Source: DATFYM01 sp035315065
GTDB lineage: Bacteria > Acidobacteriota > Terriglobia > UBA7540
Assembly: GCA_035315065.1 (NCBI GenBank)
Contig: DATFYM010000155.1
Location: 1-22,530, forward strand
Direction: 5' to 3'
Length of the DNA stretch: 22,530 nucleotides
Shown one piece after another: positions 8,445 to 15,513 of this stretch; positions within the stretch are counted from its first letter, which is position 1; each line of letters begins with the position of its first letter. The position numbers and the translations under genes were made by a program. Under the pieces are notes generated by a model. The model worked only from the letters and a program-made list of their open reading frames with translations. It did no database searches and was not told the origin of the DNA.

Positions 8445-9678
8445 GGTGCTGTATCAGGCCATGACGAGCCAGTTGTCACTCGTTAGAGCCGCAGCCGCCG
8501 ACGCTTATGCCGATTTCGGAAAGCAGTCTTTGGAAGACCTTCCGGAGTTGGTGCATCAGACTTTCCTTCTCTTATTCACAGACCCTTATGTTATCGTCCA
8601 CAGCGCCGCCGTACATGCACTCCGCGAGGTGTCTCTTCCAGAGTCTTTCGAGCCAAGCATATTGGGGCGGCTTGTGAATTTGATTCATTCGTACAGCAGG
8701 AGCCAGTCCGACGATCAAATACTTTCCGAATGTCTCAGCGCGTTTCTGGAGCTACAGCGCCCGGTCGAAAACCTCCCACGCGGTGTCCGGAAGGCGATCG
8801 TTTCGATTATCGATAAGATGCATCCTCGTGAAGCTGTGAAGCTGCTAGAGTGGCATGGGCGAGGGCTTCGAGGGACCATCGGAGTGGGAGCTCTGCTGCT
8901 GAAACTAGTGGCTCATCCGGAGACCAGTGAGTATTCTGTAGAGAGCCTCATCGAGGAAATGTACGAGATTCCATCCCAGGAAATCTCGCGGATTGCTGCG
9001 GACTTTCGTGGTGCGGCTCAGAGTCGTGCAGCAAAAGGAAATGACATTACGGGCGAGCTGATTGAAATCCTTACTGCTGCCGATGCCTGGTCTGTGGCTG
9101 TTGACATTGCCCGAGATTCTACCGATCGCCTCTCCGACAACACTTGGGATCGCCCACGAAAACTACGCAGCGCGGCTCGGCAGGTCGCGGCTGAGGTCGA
9201 GGCGGCGGCCGCATTGTCGGATGTTGACGGCGTGTTAAGGCTTGCGAAACGATGGAGAGAAGTCGAACGCGAATCCGAAGAAGATCATGAGAAGAACAAG
9301 AAACGACGGAGTCCTTTGTTCGGTCTACAACTCCCGGATCCAAGCGATTGAGGCACTAGGGTCGGTACTTCGAGGAGTGGGTACGCCCGAAACTGTCTCG
9401 AGCGCTGCAAATTCGCTTCAATCGGTCGCGGAGCAGCTAGCGGAAACCGCCGCCGGAAAAAGATATCGTCAATTCGGAACTCTTATCGAGGCCCTGTCTC
9501 GACTGTTGAGCTGGCGAGGTGCGATTCGGTCTGCAGAGGTAGATGCGGACCGCTACCTACGCTCGGCCCAACTTATAGCCCGGGACGTTTCGAGGCAGCT
9601 TGCGGGAGACCCGTGCGCAGCCGAGTTGGTCGCCTCAGCTGCGATAATCAGCCAACTCTCGGACGTCGATGGAGTGCT
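8445..9678 (+). pseudogene. Fragment of a helical-repeat (HEAT-like) protein
   Basis: I do not recognise a named family. The first frame (to 9351) is rich in paired amphipathic helices, for example QLSLVRAAAADAYADFGKQS, then a YVIVHSAAVHALREVS helix pair. After a charged stretch (EVERESEEDHEKNKKRR, near 9290) the protein-like sequence shifts frame around 9310-9330 and continues as SVYNSRIQAIEALGSVLRGV to about 9678. The motif LSDVDGVL occurs twice (about 9216 and 9655), each time after an LRSA-type helix, so a repeat unit of about 145 codons is duplicated. No convincing start exists: the 5' end runs into the twin hairpins, and the 3' end stops at the 3' end of the next gene. It is less GC-rich than its neighbours. 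It is probably an internal piece of a larger transferred gene. Confidence 0.6.
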
Positions 9679-10651
9679 CGCCACTGCAGCTCCAGCTTGT
9701 CGCGCGCATAGGCGAGGCACTGCTTCACGTTGTCTTCTTCCTGCCGGCGTCGCACCGTCCCTTCGAGACCCGATATGTGGGGAAGCGGTCCCGCCGGCGG
9801 GTGTCCGCGTACCAGCGTGAGGGTCCGGGCCAGATCGTCTCGGCTTCTTTCCGGGAACGTCACCCAGTACTGGTCGGTGTGTAGCAAGGAATCCGGAGCG
9901 GCTCGCGAGTGATCATCTCCAGGTTTAGCCGGGCTCGCGGGCGTGCCTTGCGTAAGCACTCGATCACCCAGGCGAGGTCCAAAATGCCACGGCCCAACGG
10001 GACCTCCGAGAGCAGGAAGCCCTCCGGGTACTCCTTCGCCGCCACGTCCTTGAAATGCGTGGTCACCACGTGGGGCGCGAGCTTTTGGATCGCCTCCACC
10101 GGATCGTCGAGCGGCGCGAGGTTGTTGCCGGTGTCGAGGCACACGCCCAGGTACTCGCTAGGGTGGCGCGCGAGCAAGGCCACCATCTCGTCCGCCGTCC
10201 AGTCCTTGTGATTCTCGAGGCCCAGCGCCAGTTGATGCTTCTCCAGGACCGGCACGGCCAGCGCCAGGCGCCGATGCGACTCCGCCACGAAAGTGTGCCA
10301 CTGGTCGAGGCCGGTGAAGTTCTCGTAACGCCGCCCGCTGAGGCAGTGTGCGCGCAGGCATTCGGCTCCGGCCTGCCGCGCCGCGATCACGTCCCGCTCG
10401 AAATCGGCAGCGTCGCCCTGCGGAAGCTCGACGATCACTTCCAGATACATGCGCAACTCAGCCGTGCGCCGCCGCAGCCTCGCGAGATAGTCCGGGTCGA
10501 GCGAATCGAGCTCCACCTGAACTCCTCCCGCTCCCAGCGGGTGGCAGTATTCCAGGAAGCCGATGGACGGCCGAAGATAGGGGCTGCCCGGGAACGAGTA
10601 CTGCGCCACTCCCATCGACGTGCGGGGCGGCTCTTCGGTGGCTTGGTTCAT
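9648..10651 (-). pseudogene. Sugar-phosphate isomerase/epimerase-like TIM barrel, frameshifted
   Basis: This is an AP-endonuclease-2-type TIM barrel of the xylose isomerase-like superfamily. Metal-site style motifs appear in order: ALGLENHKDW, GVCLDTGNNLAPLDDP, VVTTHFKDVA and LNLEMITREP. From ATG 10651 the intact frame reads to 9860 and stops after IPCYTPTSTG. The expected continuation DQYWVTFPERSRDDLARTL, ending NVKQCLAYARDKLEL, lies in the next frame. The cause is visible as an extra AC in TACACACC (about 9877-9882). The shifted frame runs to 9648, but its last residues after KLELQ overlap the helical-repeat fragment and are probably not native. Its substrate cannot be told from sequence. 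It may be a true lesion or a dinucleotide sequencing error. Confidence 0.75.
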
Positions 10652-10702
10652 AGGTGGAAACTTTCCCGCTGACTCCTTACGTCACGCGCTCCCAATCCAA
10701 CG

Positions 10703-10838
10703 AATTGCGGATTGCCGATTGACGATTTGAAGATGCGTCAGTTGTCGGTGCTCAGTTGCAATCGTCTGGAGTCCGCTGCTGAACCGACGACTGAAAACTT
10801 CTTCCAATCGTCAATCGTCAATCTCCAATCGGCAATTT
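10703..10838. repeat. Inverted-repeat element D, GATTGAC heptamer arms
   Basis: The left arm (10703-10736) reads AATTGCGGATTGCCGATTGA then CGATTTGAAG. The right arm (about 10797-10838) is its reverse complement with roughly one additional heptamer (GATTGAC). The arms enclose about 60 bp. The right arm runs into the rlmD/rumA-like gene and encodes its last residues NCRLEIDD and its TGA stop (10811-10813). Confidence 0.82.
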
Positions 10839-12187
10839 CCCACAAGGTCGCTGCGCACCAGCCGGGCCAGTGCCTCGATATGGAAAGTCTGCGCGAAAGA
10901 GTCGAACAGTTCTACCGCCGCCAGCCGGTAGCCGTGCGCCGTCAGGTACCGAAGGTCGCGCGCCAGCGTGGGCGGATGGCAGGAAACGTAGGTGACGTGT
11001 CGCGGCCGGAGCGCGGCGAGCAGTTTGAGCGCTCGGGCTTCGACGCCCGCCCGCGGCGGATCCAATACGACTAGGTCCGGCACCACCAGGTCCGGCGCGC
11101 CGCGAGCGAAGCGGCGCAGAAAATCAGAAACTGATTGGTTCACCGCGCGCAGGTTGGCAACGCCCTGGGCACGCGCATTGGCCGCCAAGTCGGCGGCGGA
11201 CGTCCGGTTGGACTCCACCGCAACAACTTCCTCAAAGCTTCGCGCCAGCGGCAGGCTCAGCAGGCCGACGCCGGCGTAAAGGTCCAGCGCCAAGCCTCGT
11301 TCATTCGTATCGTTGTACGTGGCCGCGGACACGAGTTGCGGAATCAAGAATCGCGAGGCCTGAAAGAACGACCCGGGGCTGACGCGATAGCCAAAGTCGC
11401 CCACCCGCCCACTGCTTACCCGATAGATCAGCAACGGCTGCCCATACACCTTGAGCTCGCCCCCGCGCTCGATATTCTCAACCGCTACGCTCGTCGCCCC
11501 CGGCAGGCGCGCGAGAAGATCCTCGGCCAAGACATGGATCTCGCGGGACTCGTGGAACTCGTGCGATTCGAAGCTGCCGCGCAGAGTAATCATCACCTGC
11601 TCGTCGCGGTCGTCCGCCAGCAACTCGATTTCATGGACGCCAGCCAGGCGCGGCAGGATCTCAGGCCGGCGAAGCTCGGCCAGAACCGCATTCAGGCGCG
11701 GCGAAAGGATCAGGCACGCGTCCACCGGGAACAGCCGGTGCGACTCCGCTTCGAAAAAGCCGAGAGCCACGCCGCCGTCGGGCTGCGCCCCAACTTTCAG
11801 TTGCGCCTGGTTGCGATAGCTCCAAGGCTGGGCCTGGTGAACGGGGATCTCGGCCTCCCAAGTCAGCTTGCCGATCCGGCGCAAGGTCTCGCGCAGAATC
11901 TCGCGCTTGACGGCCGGCTGGAGGTCGACGGCGAGATGCTGATAGTGGCAGCCGCCGCAGCGTCCGAAGTAAGGACAAGGTGGTTCCGTGCGCTCCGGCG
12001 CCGCCGCCAGCACGCGCAGCGGCCGTGCATGGACCACGCCCTTGGCCACGCGCAGCTCTTCCACTTCCAGCCGTTCGCCGGGGAGAGCGCGCGGCACCAG
12101 AACGGTACGGCCCTCGTGATAGCCAAGGGCTTCACCGCCGTAAACGAGTTTTTGCGGGCTGAATTCGAAAGGCGGAGCACCTGTCAT
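10811..12187 (-). CDS. rlmD: 23S rRNA (uracil-5-)-methyltransferase, RlmD/RumA-like
   Basis: This is a SAM-dependent RNA m5U methyltransferase of the TrmA/RumA family, 458 aa. It has an N-terminal TRAM-like region (KLVYGGEALGYHEGRTVLVP), Fe-S ligands C71, C77 and C80 (CPYFGRCGGC), the SAM motif LDLYAGVGLLSLPLA, the LDPPRAG loop and the catalytic VSCHPPTLARDL. The ATG at 12187 shares its A with the TGA of the upstream gene (TGATG), so translation is coupled; an adjacent in-frame GTG at 12190 is possible. Two oddities: an insertion-like segment FESHEFHESREIH encoded by a 9-mer tandem repeat, and a small duplication PDLVVPDLVV. The last eight codons and stop lie in element D. RlmD versus RlmC or another family member cannot be fixed from sequence alone. 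Confidence 0.9.
   Translation of the reverse strand: MTGAPPFEFSPQKLVYGGEALGYHEGRTVLVPRALPGERLEVEELRVAKGVVHARPLRVLAAAPERTEPPCPYFGRCGGCHYQHLAVDLQPAVKREILRETLRRIGKLTWEAEIPVHQAQPWSYRNQAQLKVGAQPDGGVALGFFEAESHRLFPVDACLILSPRLNAVLAELRRPEILPRLAGVHEIELLADDRDEQVMITLRGSFESHEFHESREIHVLAEDLLARLPGATSVAVENIERGGELKVYGQPLLIYRVSSGRVGDFGYRVSPGSFFQASRFLIPQLVSAATYNDTNERGLALDLYAGVGLLSLPLARSFEEVVAVESNRTSAADLAANARAQGVANLRAVNQSVSDFLRRFARGAPDLVVPDLVVLDPPRAGVEARALKLLAALRPRHVTYVSCHPPTLARDLRYLTAHGYRLAAVELFDSFAQTFHIEALARLVRSDLVGNCRLEIDD
11542..11573. repeat. 9-bp tandem repeat inside the rlmD/rumA-like gene
   Basis: The plus strand reads GACTCGTGG-AACTCGTGC-GATTCG, a degenerate 9-mer tandem (unit about ACTCGTGGA). In the gene it encodes the polar FESHEFHESRE segment between ITLRGS and the VLAEDLLARLPG helix, where related enzymes have a short loop. 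It preserves the frame. Confidence 0.6.
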
Positions 12188-12735
12188 CACTTTGGGTTGT
12201 TCTCGGAAACGCGCTGAAGGTCCTGAATCAGCGTCCAGAAGGCATGGTACGCCGCGTCATATCGTTGCGTCTGATCCGGCTCTTCTTCCGGCGTCATAGT
12301 TTGTCCTGTCATCGAGTTGAGCAACGGAGCCGCTTCTACCTCGTAGAGTTGCCGCGCCGAAGCTTCGTCCGAAACCTGTAAGTCGGCTCGATAGGCATAT
12401 GGGTAGGTCTCATCCGGAGAGTTTGGCTCGCCGAGCTGAATGTCGATTTTCCTCAGCTTGCGGAAACTCACTTTGACTATGGCGTCCGACTCCGAGCAAT
12501 CAGAGATCAGCGTCCAAGGCAACTTGCTGAGCAAGCGCTTCGGCTTACTCTCATTTTGGACAAGCCGTTCAACATCGTTGGCTTCGTATCCGGGGAGAGC
12601 GCTCGAGTCGATGCAGTAACTACGAATCTTCACGAACGTAGCGTGATCCCATATCTTTCCGGTCGGCCTTTTTTCCGCGGCCGCGGCAATCGGCAATGCG
12701 AGCCAAATGAGAGCCACGAGCAACCAGCGGTGCAT
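12187..12735 (-). CDS. Secreted protein of unknown function
   Basis: I do not recognise the family. The protein is 182 aa with a clear signal peptide (basic MHR, hydrophobic WLLVALIWLALPIAAAA, likely cleavage before EKRP). The mature part has two cysteines in SYCIDS and SDCSES that could form a disulfide, a stretch of likely beta strands (DAIVKVSFRKLRKIDIQLG), and a C-terminal helix AYHAFWTLIQDLQRVSENN. The ATG at 12735 has an excellent GGGAGG Shine-Dalgarno about 5-6 nt upstream. Its stop is fused to the methyltransferase start (TGATG), so the two are co-translated, although a functional link to rRNA methylation is not evident. Confidence 0.8.
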   Translation of the reverse strand: MHRWLLVALIWLALPIAAAAEKRPTGKIWDHATFVKIRSYCIDSSALPGYEANDVERLVQNESKPKRLLSKLPWTLISDCSESDAIVKVSFRKLRKIDIQLGEPNSPDETYPYAYRADLQVSDEASARQLYEVEAAPLLNSMTGQTMTPEEEPDQTQRYDAAYHAFWTLIQDLQRVSENNPK

Positions 12736-12816
12736 GACGACCTCCCGGGACCAATTGCCGACTTGAATTCCCTCACTAATCGTTTGGTAGTTGGATGCAG
12801 CCCCCGAAGCCTCCGG

Positions 12817-13536
12817 CTACAGGTAAAACAGGCTCAACCGTGGGATCTGGTGGCGTTCGAACAACGCGCGCTTGGTGAATTGCCGCTCCAGCGATTCAAT
12901 CTGCGGCCCGGTCATCTTGCGGCGGTACGGCACCAGTCCGCGATCCACCTCGCGGCTGATCTGGGCCAGCAACTCGACCGAAGCCGCCCGCTTGAGCGAG
13001 GCCTCGATCCTTTCCTCGAGAGCGGTGAGGCGCCTCTCCAACTCCTGAAAGTCCGTTCCGGCGGACCAGTCACTGCTGGTGGCCTTTTCGCGGAGCGCCG
13101 CTGCGCTGGCAGCGAGGTCGTCGGCCACCACCGGCTGGCCGGATTCGAGCGCGAGCTGGGAAGCCCGGTCGAGCGCTTCCGCGTTCCGATGGATGAAACG
13201 CAGGAGTTCATCCGGTGGGAATGGTGACGACGAGTCGTCCGGGCGCTTCGCCGGTGGCGACCCTCCCTGCACGGCGGCCAGGCGCGCCTCGTCCGCGGCG
13301 CGCAGCACCTCTTGCGAGCAGTAGGCTACGCTGTTCACCTTCCGGAAGCGCGGCGGGCGCTTGCGGAATTTCTCAAAGCTCCGTTCGATCCCCACCAATA
13401 CCGCCTGGAGCGGCAGGCCGGCTTCCTTCCACGACTCGATTAACGCCCAGTCGAGGGGCGAAAGCAGGGTCCGGGTACCCCGGCACCGCTGGAAGCACTC
13501 CTCGACTTCGGTGAAGTAGTTGAAGTAGTTCTCCAC
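12817..13536 (-). CDS. Unknown protein encoded directly after coaX
   Basis: This is a 239-aa soluble protein I cannot name. The N-terminus VENYFNYFTEVEECFQRCRG is followed by LLSPLDWALIESWKEAGLPL and VLVGIERSFEKF, which look like a compact helical domain. A proline/serine-rich linker (about residues 92-108) leads to a long predicted coiled coil (FQELERRLTALEERIEASLK). The frame is open to 13575, overlapping coaX by 35 nt, but I prefer the GTG at 13536: it lies 4 nt after the coaX stop, as expected for coupled translation, and starts exactly at the aromatic block. No Shine-Dalgarno is evident. It is probably in one transcript with coaX. Confidence 0.75.
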   Translation of the reverse strand: MENYFNYFTEVEECFQRCRGTRTLLSPLDWALIESWKEAGLPLQAVLVGIERSFEKFRKRPPRFRKVNSVAYCSQEVLRAADEARLAAVQGGSPPAKRPDDSSSPFPPDELLRFIHRNAEALDRASQLALESGQPVVADDLAASAAALREKATSSDWSAGTDFQELERRLTALEERIEASLKRAASVELLAQISREVDRGLVPYRRKMTGPQIESLERQFTKRALFERHQIPRLSLFYL

Positions 13537-13540
13537 GGGT

Positions 13541-14323
13541 TCACTTGCGCTTCGGATCCGCGAGGTTGCGCTCATAGATGATGCGCAGACCGTCGAGCGT
13601 CAGCGACGGGTCCACCGGAGGGTTGTACTTGGAAGCGGCAGCAATCAACGAGGCCTGCCCGCCCGTGGCGATCACCTTCGGCTTGCCGCCCAGCGCCGCC
13701 GTCAGACGGTCGAGGATGCCGTCCACGGCGCCCACCGCGCCGTAGAAAAGTCCGGACTGCATGCTGGCGACCGTGTTGGTGCCGATCACCTTCTGCGGCT
13801 CGCGGATCTCCACTCGCGGCAGGCGCGCGGCGCGCTGGAACAGCGCCTCGGCGGCGATGCCAATGCCGGGCGCAATGGCGCCTCCCAGGTACTCGCCCTT
13901 CTCCGAAACGACGTCGAAGTTGATGCCGGTGCCGAAATCGACCACGATGCACGGGCCGCCGTACTTCTCAAAGGCTGCCACGGCGTCGGCGATCCGGTCC
14001 GCGCCCACCTCCAGCGGATTGTCGTAGCGGATCGCCATGCCAGTGCGCGTTCCCGGCCCCAGAAAGACCGTCTTGATGTGGAAGTACGTCTCGGCCATTT
14101 CCTCCAGCAGCGGGTCGAGCGTGGGGACCACGCTGGCGATCATGATCCCCGTAATGCGGTCGAACGGAACGGCGTCGAGCGTGAACAGGTTGCGAATCAG
14201 GATGCCGTACTCATCGGCGGTCTGGCCGCGGTTGGTGCTGAGCCGCCACTGAAAGCAGAGGTCCTTGCCCTCGAAAACGCCGAGGACCGTGTTAGTGTTG
14301 CCCACGTCGATGACCAGCAGCAT
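13541..14323 (-). CDS. coaX: Type III pantothenate kinase CoaX
   Basis: CoaX phosphorylates pantothenate in the first step of coenzyme A synthesis. The protein is 260 aa, the usual length. The phosphate loop DVGNTNTVLGVF is at residues 6-17. The EVGADRIADA motif (about 106-114) contains the catalytic Asp of the family. DFGTGINFD is at about 129-137, GGAIAPGIG at about 147-155 and ATGGQAS near 219-225. The ATG at 14323 has GAGGG 6 nt upstream, and that Shine-Dalgarno belongs to repeat element E. It sits between birA and an unknown gene; birA-coaX adjacency is common in several phyla. The gene is intact. Confidence 0.96.
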   Translation of the reverse strand: MLLVIDVGNTNTVLGVFEGKDLCFQWRLSTNRGQTADEYGILIRNLFTLDAVPFDRITGIMIASVVPTLDPLLEEMAETYFHIKTVFLGPGTRTGMAIRYDNPLEVGADRIADAVAAFEKYGGPCIVVDFGTGINFDVVSEKGEYLGGAIAPGIGIAAEALFQRAARLPRVEIREPQKVIGTNTVASMQSGLFYGAVGAVDGILDRLTAALGGKPKVIATGGQASLIAAASKYNPPVDPSLTLDGLRIIYERNLADPKRK

Positions 14324-14325
14324 GT

Positions 14326-14413
14326 TCAGCCCTCAGCCCTCAGCTATCAGCCCTCAGCTCAGAATCCAAGCCTGTTCTCTTGGCTGATAGCTGACCGCTG
14401 ATACCTGACGGCT
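14326..14413. repeat. Inverted-repeat element E, TCAGCCC heptamer arms
   Basis: The left arm (14326-14362) is a tandem of TCAGCCC/TCAGCTA heptamers. The right arm (about 14380-14413) is a degenerate reverse complement (GCTGATA, GCTGACC units). Only about 18 bp separate them. The element fills the birA-coaX spacer between the coaX ATG (14323) and the birA stop (14419). Confidence 0.85.
14330..14334 (-). promoter_or_regulatory. coaX ribosome binding site inside a heptamer repeat
   Basis: On the minus strand GAGGG lies 6 nt before the coaX ATG. It is part of the repeated unit TGAGGGC, so further GAGGG copies follow upstream in the arm. Pairing of the two arms could hide the site, and changes in copy number would move alternative sites. 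Confidence 0.6.
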
Positions 14414-14418
14414 TGCAT

Positions 14419-15408
14419 TCATTTTACTTCTACCACTTCGCCCGACACTAACAGTTCTTCCCGCCCGTCGTCCCGGCGGATGCGCAGCGCGCCGCTGCCG
14501 TCGAGCCCCGCAGTGGTGGCGACGAAGGGCTCGGCGCGCGTGTGCACCGTCACCCGCTTGCCCCGGGCGAAGCTCGAGGCAGCTTCCCAGCGCGTTGCGA
14601 TGGCACCGTTGCCCTCTGCCAGCAGCAGGCGATAATGCTTCTCAACTTCTTTGAGCAAAGCCACGAAGATCTTGCCGCGTGGGTAAACCCTGCCTCCCTC
14701 CATCCGCAGCGACGTCGCGATTTCCGCCAGCTCCGGCGGCATCTGGCGGTGATTCACGTTGATCCCGATCCCCAAGACGACCGCGTGCAGCCGGTCGAGT
14801 TCGGCGCGCATCTCGGTGAGGATGCCACAGATCTTCTTGCCGTTCACCAGCAGGTCGTTCGGCCAGCGGATGTCGGTGGCGAGGCCGGTGGCACCGCTCA
14901 CCGCCGCGTGCGCGGCCACGCCCGCCGCGAGGGTCAGAATGGGCGCCGCCGAGGGCGGCAAAGGCGGACGCAATACGATCGACGCATAAATGCCGCTCGA
15001 TTTCTCGGAGTACCACGTCCGGCCAAAGCGGCCTCGTCCTGCCGTCTGCTCTTCCGTCACCACCACGGTACCGTGAGGCGTGCCTTGGGCGGCAAGCTCC
15101 ATGGCGATCGAGTTGGTGGAATCCGCCTGGAAGTAGTGGACGATCTTGTGTCCGATCTCCAGGCCAGCCAACTCGGCCCGCAGCAGGCTCGGGGTAAGAA
15201 CATCGGGGATGCGCTGAAGCTGATAGCCGGTGGCGTGATGTCCTTTGATTTCCACGCCCAGGGCCCGCAGCTTCTCAATCCATTCCCAGACCGTCTTGCG
15301 AGTAACGCCGATTTCCGCCGCAATCTTGGGTCCGGGAACCACCACGGTGCCGTTGGCCACCAGCAGGTGGATCAGCTTGTCGATGCGGCGATCAGTGGCA
15401 GCGCCCAT
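14419..15408 (-). CDS. birA: Biotin-[acetyl-CoA-carboxylase] ligase BirA
   Basis: BirA activates biotin to biotinyl-AMP and attaches it to the biotin carrier protein. The protein is 329 aa in the bifunctional form: an N-terminal winged helix (GPKIAAEIGVTRKTVWEWIE, about residues 27-46, then GHHATGYQL) that could make it a biotin-operon repressor. The catalytic domain follows with the biotinyl-AMP loop TAGRGRFGRTW (about 122-132), IYASIVLRPP, IRWPNDLLVNGKKICGILTE and GIGINVNHR. A C-terminal SH3-like domain ends in SGEVVEVK. The start ATG at 15408 has no clear Shine-Dalgarno; element F begins about 10 bp upstream. It lies between valS and coaX. The gene is intact. Confidence 0.95.
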   Translation of the reverse strand: MGAATDRRIDKLIHLLVANGTVVVPGPKIAAEIGVTRKTVWEWIEKLRALGVEIKGHHATGYQLQRIPDVLTPSLLRAELAGLEIGHKIVHYFQADSTNSIAMELAAQGTPHGTVVVTEEQTAGRGRFGRTWYSEKSSGIYASIVLRPPLPPSAAPILTLAAGVAAHAAVSGATGLATDIRWPNDLLVNGKKICGILTEMRAELDRLHAVVLGIGINVNHRQMPPELAEIATSLRMEGGRVYPRGKIFVALLKEVEKHYRLLLAEGNGAIATRWEAASSFARGKRVTVHTRAEPFVATTAGLDGSGALRIRRDDGREELLVSGEVVEVK

Positions 15409-15418
15409 GGGGTCTAAG

Positions 15419-15513
15419 AAGGGAGTAGGGAGTAGAGAGTAGGGAATAGGGGCTAGTGGCTAGGGGCTCGGGACTCCTACTCCCTACTCCCTACTCCCCA
15501 CTCCCTAGTCTTC
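15419..15513. repeat. Inverted-repeat element F, GGGAGTA heptamer arms
   Basis: The left arm (15419 to about 15452) is a tandem of GGGAGTA-like heptamers with drift (AGAGAGT, GGGAATA), followed by GGGGCTAGTGGCTA copies. The right arm (about 15474-15513) is the reverse complement with four units. It fills the valS-birA spacer. The right arm overlaps the 3' end of valS, encoding its last residues (LGSGE) and its TAG stop (15491-15493). Confidence 0.87.

Noticed and set aside
8282..8479. Minus-strand frame with protein-like NEIGRTLRRVPRIDDKHVRP
   Set aside because: It looks partly like real protein but is only about 40 residues before running into the twin hairpins, with no family I can name and no start context; not enough to call.
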